From: Deltaproteobacteria bacterium
GTDB taxonomy: Bacteria; Desulfobacterota; Binatia; Bin18
NCBI GenBank assembly: GCA_016200595.1
Contig: JACQEL010000467.1
Span: 1 to 6,078 of the forward strand
DNA: 6,078 nt
Reading direction: 5' to 3'
Below are positions 1-5,059 of this stretch, in pieces. The position numbers and the translations under genes are program-made. Each line of letters begins with the position of its first letter. Position 1 is the stretch's first letter. The notes beneath the pieces are model-generated. The model ran no database searches and was not told where the DNA came from. It was given only the letters and a program-made list of their open reading frames with translations.

Positions 1-238
1 CTCACTCGACGCAGGGGCTCACGGGAAGTGGCTGGAGGTAAGTGATGAGGAGAAACTGCGAGTTTTGAAAAGCATGGAAACCACGCCGTTTTTTCAGACC
101 GTGCGGGGAGCCATGGTGACCGATTTCTATAATCAACCCGTGGTGTGGAAGCAGTTCGGCTACGAAGGATCTTCGTGGCAATTGGGTGGATATCTCAACC
201 GTGGCTTTAACGACATCAGTTGGTTACCAAAGGAATAG
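1..238 (+). CDS. Gluconate 2-dehydrogenase subunit 3-like small subunit, 3' end only
   Basis: The frame open from base 2 gives 78 residues and stops at 236-238. The visible part contains TPFFQTVRGAMVTDFY, then VVWKQFGYEG, then a glycine-rich GGYLNRGF and the ending DISWLPKE. This aromatic and Gly-rich C-terminus is what I recognise from the small subunit (gluconate_2-dh3 family) of membrane-bound FAD sugar/alcohol dehydrogenases. In that family the small subunit usually carries a Tat signal and escorts the FAD subunit to the periplasm; its N-terminus lies outside this window, so the signal cannot be checked. The FAD subunit gene follows after 14 bases with its own ribosome binding site, the usual arrangement for this pair. 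The family call rests on the C-terminal pattern and the neighbour. The small subunit itself shows no damage in the visible part, although its partner is broken. Confidence 0.72.
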   Translation, partial: SLDAGAHGKWLEVSDEEKLRVLKSMETTPFFQTVRGAMVTDFYNQPVVWKQFGYEGSSWQLGGYLNRGFNDISWLPKE

Positions 239-240
239 CA

Positions 241-246
241 AAGGAG
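241..246 (+). promoter_or_regulatory. Ribosome binding site AAGGAG for the GMC oxidoreductase gene
   Basis: AAGGAG sits six bases before the ATG at 253. It decides that start over the in-frame TTG at 220, which lies inside the upstream gene and would add 11 residues unlike the family N-terminus. Confidence 0.7.
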
Positions 247-252
247 CGAGAC

Positions 253-1513
253 ATGGCAAAATACGAGCTGAAAGATGACAGTGTCGTGGTCATCATTGGC
301 TCCGGTGCTGGCGGCGGCACGTTAGCGAACGAGCTATGCCAGCAGGGTGTCAATGTCGTCCTCCTTGAGGCAGGCAAGCGCTTCGAGATCAAGGATTTTG
401 CCAACGACGAGTGGCCGATGTTTAATAAAATCGCCTGGCTCGACAAGCGTACAACTTCGGGCTCCTGGCGCGTCGCCAAAAACTTTCCCAATCTGCCTGC
501 TTGGACGGTGAAGGCAGTTGGAGGAACAACTATCCACTGGGCCGGCGCTTCTTTGCGCTTTAAGGATCATGAGTTAAAAGCGCGGACGGTGTACGGCGAG
601 GTCGCTGGCGCCAACCTGCGTGATTGGCCAATCGGTTTGGCCGACTTGGAACCCTACTATGAGCGAGCTGAGGACAAGCTAGGTGTGACGGGAACCCATA
701 ATATCCCCCGACTCCCTGGCAGCAACAATTACAAGGTATTTGCTGCTGGTGCACAGCGTCTAGGTTACCAAAAAGTGCACACTGGCAACATGGCGATTAA
801 CTCGCAACCGCGCGATGGACGGAGCGCCTGCATACAGATCGGTTTCTGCTTCGAAGGCTGCAAGAGCGGCGCCAAGTGGTCAACCTTATATACGGAAATT
901 CCCAAAGCGGACTATGGCCGGGATCATAGAGGACGAGGCGCGTAACGATCCGGCGCGTGGTTTTGTTGGCGGGTATCATCTGGAAACCATATCACTCGGT
1001 CTGCCTTTCCTGGCCGCATTCCTCAATCCTGGAGCGTGGGGGCGCGAGTTTAGCGGACAATTGGAGCAGTACGATCATATGGCTGGGATGTGGATCGTGG
1101 GCGAGGATATGCCGCGGGAGACCAATCGAATAACCTTGCACCCGACCGAGAAGGATCAGTTCGGTTTACCTGTCCCCAACGTCCATTTTGACGATCACGC
1201 GAACGACGTGGCTATGCGTAGCCACGCGTATAAACAAGGCTCTGCGCTATATCAAGCGGTAGGCGCTAAACAGGCGATCGAAACACCCCCCTATCCCTCT
1301 ACTCATAACATGGGGACCAATCGCATGAGTGAGAAGCCTGGCGATGGCGTGGTCAACAAATGGGGGCAAACGCACGACATCGCTAATCTGTTCATCTCAG
1401 ATGGAAGCCAATTTACTACCGGAGGAGCGCCAAACCCGACCTTGACGATTGTCTCCCTGGCTATCCGGCAAGCTCAGTATATCGCCGAACTCCTGAATAA
1501 ACAGGAAATCTAA
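253..1513 (+). pseudogene. GMC-family FAD-dependent oxidoreductase (gluconate/alcohol dehydrogenase large subunit), broken by an out-of-frame internal deletion
   Basis: The first part (253 to about 909, about 219 residues) has the N-terminal FAD Rossmann motif GSGAGGG at residues 16-22 with E39 ending the second strand. It continues with the GMC signature around AVGGTTIHWAGASLRF, then DWPIGLADLEPYYERAE and the Cys-containing GFCFEGCKSGAKWS. From about 911 the homology continues in another frame (TMAGIIEDEAR onward, about 200 residues). That part includes GMWIVGEDMP, the active-site region STHNMGTNRM with its His, and PNPTLTIVSLAIRQ with the Asn of the His/Asn pair. Together about 419 residues remain, whereas relatives I recall are about 520-570. 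The gap falls in the substrate-domain/second FAD-contact region. Read literally, the first frame runs 11 residues past the junction and stops at 945. The family normally oxidises a sugar or alcohol and passes electrons to cytochrome c or quinone. Both flanks are intact with no other stops, so the lesion is recent or an assembly error. Confidence 0.85.
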
Positions 1514-1535
1514 ATCCGCTAAGAAAAACGGCAAT

Positions 1536-1892
1536 TCACGGTGAAACGAATCCCTTTACGTATTGAATAAGGTCCTGAATCTGTTTATCGCTCAAGACCC
1601 CCTGAAAGGTAGGCATCAGGGGGGATTTCCCCACACTCGGTCCTCCCTCCCTGATCACCTTAGTCAGGTACGCCACATCTTTGCCTCTCAGCGCAGTGGT
1701 AAAGTCTGCGGGTTTGGGTTGCAGCATTTGACCAGTCGGCCCATCCCCTTTGCCGTGCGTCCCGTGACAGGTGGCGCAGGTTTGCTCGTACAGCTGCTTT
1801 GCCTCTTGTCCATGGACAGAAAAAGCGGCAAGGCTTATCAGCAGGACACTGGTAGTCACCAGCACTCTATGTTTGGTAACGATCTGCGGCAT
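1536..1892 (-). CDS. Small exported c-type cytochrome, one heme
   Basis: 118 residues from the ATG at 1892. A signal peptide (hydrophobic core about residues 10-25, likely cleavage after SVHG or nearby) is followed by one heme c motif CATCH at residues 39-43 (C39, C42, H43) in the context CHGTHGKGDGP. The probable distal heme ligand is M93 in KSPLMPTF. The C-terminal helix LSDKQIQDLIQYVKGF is typical of class I cytochromes c of the cytochrome_C/CccA type. I chose the ATG over the GTG at 1901 because AAGGTGGGAG lies just upstream of the ATG, and the GTG would itself be part of that site. It is periplasmic or lipid-facing and carries single electrons. It converges on the broken GMC oxidoreductase with 22 bases between the stops and is divergent from the monooxygenase operon. 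It could accept electrons from the dehydrogenase pair or feed a terminal oxidase; the sequence does not decide. No damage is visible. Confidence 0.9.
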   Translation of the reverse strand: MPQIVTKHRVLVTTSVLLISLAAFSVHGQEAKQLYEQTCATCHGTHGKGDGPTGQMLQPKPADFTTALRGKDVAYLTKVIREGGPSVGKSPLMPTFQGVLSDKQIQDLIQYVKGFVSP

Positions 1893-1927
1893 TACTCCCA
1901 CCTTAGAGAATGGTCACAAACAGGGGC

Positions 1928-1957
1928 AATATAGACAAAAACCGCACCACACGGCAA
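1928..1957 (-). promoter_or_regulatory. Candidate promoter for the cytochrome c gene
   Basis: Reading the minus strand, TTGCCG (1957-1952) and TATATT (1933-1928) are separated by 18 bases, close to the sigma-70 -35/-10 pattern. The site lies 36 bases before the proposed ATG. It is inferred from pattern alone. Confidence 0.4.
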
Positions 1958-1999
1958 GCGAGCACGCTGCAGGTAAGGATACTTTGACGAAGCAAACTC

Positions 2000-2031
2000 T
2001 TGACATTGAGGGTGATTTCGTCCCATATAAG
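2000..2031 (+). promoter_or_regulatory. Candidate sigma-70-type promoter of the monooxygenase operon
   Basis: A perfect TTGACA at 2000-2005 is followed after 18 bases by CATATA (2024-2029), or after 20 bases by TATAAG (2026-2031). This is the best promoter-like sequence in the gap, and it would give a leader of about 175 bases before the first operon gene. The perfect -35 box is convincing; the -10 box is less certain. Confidence 0.5.
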
Positions 2032-2159
2032 GCATATCCACCGGGGGCAAAAGTGCAAAGAAGGAGGGTCAGTACAGACGTTGTGTCTTGGTCTCCATCC
2101 TGCTATCAGAAGCAATTGGTGCGAGCAGTGGCGCGGTCAAATAGGATCAGGCGTGCACA

Positions 2160-2175
2160 CAGCCAGCTTTGGCTG
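2160..2175 (+). other. Short perfect hairpin in the putative operon leader
   Basis: CAGCCA (2160-2165), loop GCTT and TGGCTG (2170-2175) form a six-base-pair stem with a four-base loop. It lies 36 bases before the start at 2212. There is no T run after it, so it does not look like a terminator. It may be chance. Confidence 0.3.
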
Positions 2176-2211
2176 CGATTGATTGAGCTTCATGGGATTG
2201 GGTCAGTCTAG

Positions 2212-2811
2212 ATGTACATCGCAAGCCGCAGATTCTTTTGTATCGTGATACTGGCAACGGCTGGTTGGCTGATGACTGCTGAGGCTTGGGCGCATCGTGA
2301 TAGGGGTCCGAACGATCCGTGCCGACGACAGCTCGGAGCTTCGCTCCTCCATCTCACGCTCTATCAGCCTCAATTCGATCCTGACGCCGAGTACTGTGAC
2401 GAGGTGCCGCGCGAAGGGAAGACGATCTTGGTCGTGGATGTGACTGCTGGCGAGCTGCGGCAAATACCAATGAGCCTCGAAGTGGTTGCGGCTGGAGACT
2501 CGGGTCAGCCGCGTGCTATATTGTCGGTTCCGCCAAAGATTTATGAACGGGGGATCGCGGATACCGAAGTGACCTTGAACGCAGGGAACGACTACGTTGC
2601 CCAAGTCGTAGTGGCACTGGGCGCCGACAAAGAGCCGCAGTTATTATCATTTCCCATTCGGGTAACAGCGTGGTATAGGGCGATGATCATGCCGGCCTTG
2701 GTCGTGGCTGCCTTGCTCGCTTTAACAGCAGTTTCTGTCATTCGTTACTATGTATCTTCCCGGCAGGATGAGTCTTTAGCAGTATCAAGAGTACGTAGAA
2801 TAACAGATTAA
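2212..2811 (+). CDS. Exported, C-terminally membrane-anchored protein of unknown function, first gene of the monooxygenase operon
   Basis: 199 residues. The N-terminus (SRRFF, then a hydrophobic core to about residue 23, then AEAWA) is a signal peptide whose best cleavage site, after A27, would leave H28 as the first residue. The exported part (28-155) has two Cys, C37 in NDPCRRQ and C62 in EYCDEVP. They bracket HLTLYQPQFDP, followed by beta-rich sequence (TILVVDVTAG, then LRQIPMSLEVV). One membrane helix (about 158-177) and a short basic cytoplasmic tail end the protein. This layout resembles PmoD/AmoD-type accessory proteins of copper monooxygenase operons (periplasmic domain plus C-terminal helix), but I cannot match the sequence to that family. 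The Cys pair could form a disulfide or bind metal. An in-frame stop directly precedes the ATG, so this is the first possible start; its ribosome binding site is weak. Only 12 bases separate it from pmoC, so cotranscription is very likely. Confidence 0.8.
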   Translation: MYIASRRFFCIVILATAGWLMTAEAWAHRDRGPNDPCRRQLGASLLHLTLYQPQFDPDAEYCDEVPREGKTILVVDVTAGELRQIPMSLEVVAAGDSGQPRAILSVPPKIYERGIADTEVTLNAGNDYVAQVVVALGADKEPQLLSFPIRVTAWYRAMIMPALVVAALLALTAVSVIRYYVSSRQDESLAVSRVRRITD

Positions 2812-2823
2812 GGAGTAATACAT

Positions 2824-3672
2824 ATGGCTCAGTCACAAGCGGTTCAACAACGACCAAAAGAGTACGGCCGTAGTGCGACTACCACCGGACGATCACCCAA
2901 TCCGACTGACTGGCTGATCGGGTGGAAGCCGCTGTTCTGGGGTTGCGCGCTGATCATGGCAGCCAACATCTTTCTCTGGTTCTGGAATTATGAATTTGCC
3001 TTCACGGCTGGACTGAACTCAGCCAGTCCGGAATTCTCTCTCTATTACCGGACGTTGTTCTGGGGTGAGTTGCTCAGCTTAGGCGTGTTTACCGGTATCT
3101 GGTACGGCTGGTTGATCCGCACCGGCCGGGAAATGGTCGGGCAACAGTGCGCGCGCGCCGAAGAGGTACGGCGGATCGCGATTTTGTGGAGCATCATTGG
3201 CGCTACCAGCCTCTCGATTTATATCGAGGCGAGCTTCTGGCCGAACTGGGACGGCTCGTGGCATCAGACCATGGTGCGCGACACCGCGCTCACGCCGACC
3301 CATATTCCCATGTTCTATTTCTTCTTCCCCTTATCGGTGATTTTGGCTCTAGGAGCCTTCATCTACGGGCGGTTTCGCATTCCCGAGCTCTACAGCCGAG
3401 ATAAAGGATTCCCCTGGTCATTCTTCCTGTTGATCAGCGCCGCCGTGTTCGAGTGCATGCAAGTGGCGTTCAATGAATGGGGCCACAGTCTGTGGATCTC
3501 CGAAGAGTTTTTTGCGGCGCCCTTCCATTGGCCGTTCGTCACGTACGGCTGGCTAGCCAGTGGCATGTTCTCCGTGTGGGGCGAGACCATCCTCCGCCTG
3601 TTCGAGATTGAGAAGGCCGAAGAGGTAGCGACCACGGACACCCACTTCCGTCCCCACGCAGTCGCAGACTGA
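2824..3672 (+). CDS. pmoC: Copper membrane monooxygenase subunit C (PmoC/AmoC family)
   Basis: 282 residues, close to the family's usual 250-290. An N-terminal cytoplasmic stretch (1-35) precedes about six membrane helices (roughly 36-55, 77-99, 117-137, 160-180, 197-216 and 237-258). All metal ligands known from Methylococcus capsulatus PmoC have counterparts with identical spacing. The D-x3-H-x12-H set of the CuC site is D143, H147 and H160, in NWDGSWHQ and LTPTHIPMF. The N-x3-H-x13-H set of the CuD site is N217, H221 and H235, in NEWGHSLW and PFHWPF. The subunit lies in the inner membrane and with PmoA and PmoB forms the enzyme that hydroxylates methane, short alkanes or ammonia with O2. 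TAAGGAG (2809-2815), overlapping the stop of the preceding gene, is a strong ribosome binding site eight bases before the ATG. The substrate cannot be assigned from this subunit; the name pmoC denotes the family. Confidence 0.96.
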   Translation: MAQSQAVQQRPKEYGRSATTTGRSPNPTDWLIGWKPLFWGCALIMAANIFLWFWNYEFAFTAGLNSASPEFSLYYRTLFWGELLSLGVFTGIWYGWLIRTGREMVGQQCARAEEVRRIAILWSIIGATSLSIYIEASFWPNWDGSWHQTMVRDTALTPTHIPMFYFFFPLSVILALGAFIYGRFRIPELYSRDKGFPWSFFLLISAAVFECMQVAFNEWGHSLWISEEFFAAPFHWPFVTYGWLASGMFSVWGETILRLFEIEKAEEVATTDTHFRPHAVAD

Positions 3673-3692
3673 GGCGTGGCACTCAGGAGTTC

Positions 3693-3757
3693 GTAGTGAC
3701 GACTTCAGTCGTTCCGACCCCTGGAAAAGCGACTCAAGTCGCTACTACTAGTCACTA
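3693..3757. repeat. REP-like tandem hairpin repeat between pmoC and pmoA
   Basis: Two arms (3693-3713 and 3728-3748) are inverted copies of each other, matching at 17 of 21 positions. Each arm is also a small palindrome: ACGACT-TC-AGTCGT in the first and AGCGACT-CA-AGTCGCT in the second. An outer pair TAGTGAC (3694-3700) / GTCACTA (3751-3757) offers an alternative fold. The core GCGACTTCAGTCGC-type palindrome is one I recognise as a dispersed intergenic repeat in many environmental genomes. In the 100-base gap between pmoC and pmoA, the RNA hairpins could stabilise the pmoC message or separate it from pmoAB. There is no T run, so it is unlikely to be a full terminator. Confidence 0.75.
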
Positions 3758-3772
3758 AAAGAGGGAAAATGC

Positions 3773-4567
3773 ATGGCGGCAGGCACAACTACAATAGCAG
3801 AGGCGGCCGAACGGCAACGGCGGCTTGAACTCAAGGAACTACTGCAGAAGCAATATAAGTGGATCGATCGGAAATGGGACCTGGTATTCTGGGTCACCGC
3901 GATCTTCGTGGTCGCGGGTGCAGCCGATATCACCAAGCAGTTGTTCGCCGGCGATTGGGATTTCTGGACGGACTGGAAAGACCCCCAGTGGTGGCCAGTG
4001 ATCACCGCCTTTGCCACTATCATCATTCCGTCGGCGCTCCAGTATATTCAGTGGGCGGCGTGGCGGTTCCCGACCGGTGCAACATATACCTCGGTCTGCT
4101 TCTTTATGGCGGCCTGGGTGGGGCGCTACTTCCAGTGGCACATAGCGGAGAACTACCCGATGAACTTCGTGTGGCCGATCTCCACGGTGTGCGCCGGGAT
4201 CATTCTTGACTGGACGTTGATGAAGACCAAGAGTTTCATCCTGACGTCGCTGATTGGCGCGCATCTCTGGGCGCTCCTGGTGTGGGCGTACAATTACGTC
4301 CCGCTGGCTCCCTTTCTGCAGCCTGCCCATTTCATGGACCATGTGCTGACGGTCGCCGATGTCCAGGGCATTGTGTATATCCGGTCGCAGACCCCAGAAT
4401 ACCTGCGTCTGATCGAGCGGGGCGCGTTGCGTAGCTTCCTGGGAGAGACCCAGTATGTCTCTCTGGTGTTCGGCGGTACAGTGGCCTTCGTCGGCTACTG
4501 GATCGGCCAGTTCATTGGTCGGTATCTGGCAGTCTGGCCGATCAGACGGTACCTCAAGACCCTCTGA
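3773..4567 (+). CDS. pmoA: Copper membrane monooxygenase subunit A (PmoA/AmoA family), divergent
   Basis: 264 residues against about 247 in Methylococcus; the extra length is mainly an N-terminal charged helix (residues 8-30). Family landmarks in order are GDWDFWTDWKDPQWWPV (60-76), RFPTGAT (98-104), NRYF-like GRYFQW (117-122), YPMNFVWP (128-135), ILDWTLM (144-150), ADVQGIVYIRSQTPEYLRLIERGALRSF (195-222) and the last helix near 230-248. It has about six or seven membrane segments. It belongs to the inner-membrane enzyme together with PmoC and PmoB. Several normally conserved blocks differ: NFVWPISTVC replaces NFVFPASLVP, WAYNYVPLAPF replaces FYPGNWPIIAP, and YVSLVFGGT stands where the block usually used for reverse primers lies. 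The ribosome binding site GAGGG (3761-3765) is seven bases before the ATG at 3773. A second ATG at 3769 is out of frame. The divergence means methane, ammonia or a short alkane are all possible substrates. Confidence 0.95.
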   Translation: MAAGTTTIAEAAERQRRLELKELLQKQYKWIDRKWDLVFWVTAIFVVAGAADITKQLFAGDWDFWTDWKDPQWWPVITAFATIIIPSALQYIQWAAWRFPTGATYTSVCFFMAAWVGRYFQWHIAENYPMNFVWPISTVCAGIILDWTLMKTKSFILTSLIGAHLWALLVWAYNYVPLAPFLQPAHFMDHVLTVADVQGIVYIRSQTPEYLRLIERGALRSFLGETQYVSLVFGGTVAFVGYWIGQFIGRYLAVWPIRRYLKTL

Positions 4568-4570
4568 GAA

Positions 4571-4694
4571 GCTGTTGAAAAACCCTCCGTCCACCCTTCG
4601 ACAAGCTCAGGGCGAACGGAGGAGCCCCCGGAAGCGGTGAGCATTTCCCGTTCGTGCTGAGCCTGTCGAAGCACGGTTTCGCTTTTTTCACAGC
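4571..4694. repeat. 124-bp inverted-repeat element (REPIN/MITE-like) between pmoA and the next gene
   Basis: Outer ends GCTGTTGAAAAA (4571-4582) and TTTTTTCACAGC (4683-4694) are imperfect inverted copies. Inside them lie longer arms (4594-4619 and 4648-4673) matching at 21 of 26 positions as inverted copies. The arms contain TTCGACAAGCTCAG on one side and CTGAGCCTGTCGAA on the other. I recognise this core as a very common dispersed palindrome in environmental bacterial genomes, often suspected to be moved by RAYT-type transposases. It starts three bases after the pmoA stop and fills almost the whole gap to the next gene. The strong hairpin followed by TTTTTT at 4683-4688 could also attenuate transcription into the small gene and pmoB. 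No coding potential should be read into it: frames through it give the familiar spurious peptides LRQAQGER and RPELVEG. Confidence 0.82.
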
Positions 4695-4705
4695 CTTTAA
4701 GGAAT

Positions 4706-5059
4706 TTGGGGTCTCGCCTCGTATGGTGTCTCACCATGGCTGTGCTTGGCTTCTTGATCACGGCGCCTGCGCTGGTCTACGCGCACGGTGGGATGTCCGG
4801 GGAGGAGGTAGGGCCGCCTATGGTCACCTCAGGACTACTGGGGTTTGTGTGTTATTGGCTGGTGATGCTGTGGCCATCGACAAAGAAAGGTGACACAGAA
4901 GTGGAGCCTAACACACCGCCCGAGCGCGTCTCGCGGACTCGTCGGCACGCACCTCAGAATTCCGCTCGCTTCAGGCAGAGGCCACGTTTGCGCAAGATCG
5001 AGCGTAGAGATCAAGTCGTCAGCAACGTGAACTCGGGAAGGAAAGCGACCGATGTATAG
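4706..5059 (+). CDS. Small exported membrane protein of unknown function encoded between pmoA and pmoB
   Basis: 117 residues from a TTG start. That is the only start codon between the in-frame stop at 4658 and the ATG at 4736, and the ATG would remove the positive charge expected at the front of the signal peptide. AAGGAA at 4699-4704 is very close to the TTG, so the start is less certain than the frame. A signal peptide (residues 1-26) ends in PALVYA just before H27, giving a predicted mature start HGGMSGEE. A single membrane segment follows (about 41-56, GLLGFVCYWLVMLW). The tail (58-117) is hydrophilic and Arg-rich with no recognised domain; it may be poorly conserved or run off-frame through a small indel. 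The gene overlaps the pmoB start by eight bases, suggesting translational coupling. I do not recognise the family. The mature N-terminal HGG mirrors the HGE of PmoB, so a copper-related accessory role is possible but is only inference. Confidence 0.65.
   Translation: MGSRLVWCLTMAVLGFLITAPALVYAHGGMSGEEVGPPMVTSGLLGFVCYWLVMLWPSTKKGDTEVEPNTPPERVSRTRRHAPQNSARFRQRPRLRKIERRDQVVSNVNSGRKATDV

Larger units (their letters stand above)
1893..2211. other. Divergent intergenic region between the cytochrome c gene and the monooxygenase operon
   Basis: About 320 bases with no credible gene. Short frames crossing it lack domains and have no convincing ribosome binding sites. It holds one candidate sigma-70-type promoter for each direction and a short perfect hairpin (CAGCCA, four-base loop, TGGCTG) at 2160-2175. 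The hairpin lies in what would be a leader of about 175 bases before the gene at 2212. I see no recognisable riboswitch. Confidence 0.6.

Noticed and set aside
220..252. TTG at 220 as start of the GMC gene
   Set aside because: It lies inside the upstream gene and lacks a fitting ribosome binding site; the ATG at 253 with AAGGAG fits the family N-terminus.
815..910. Second-frame start at 815 for the downstream GMC fragment
   Set aside because: Residues before about 911 in that frame are a shadow of the first GMC part; family homology in that frame begins only at the junction, so it is not an independent gene.
1563..2211. Plus-strand frames of 123 and 146 residues opposite and beyond the cytochrome c gene
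   Set aside because: They overlap the clear heme-binding protein on the other strand, show no domains, and run through the promoter-bearing gap.
3839..4594. 251-residue open frame on the minus strand opposite pmoA
   Set aside because: It is the antisense shadow of a well-supported pmoA; its composition is Arg/Pro/Gly-rich without any domain.
3690..4694. The two repeat clusters as a CRISPR array
   Set aside because: There are only paired inverted arms, no direct repeats with regular spacers, and no cas genes.
4571..4694. Rho-independent terminator ending the operon after pmoA
   Set aside because: The T run is separated from the main stem and pmoB follows, so at most it attenuates; the arms match a dispersed repeat better.
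4455..4761. Frames on both strands giving peptides with LRQAQGER, LRQAQHERE and RPELVEGW
   Set aside because: These are the typical spurious translations of the palindromic repeat at 4594-4673, not genes.
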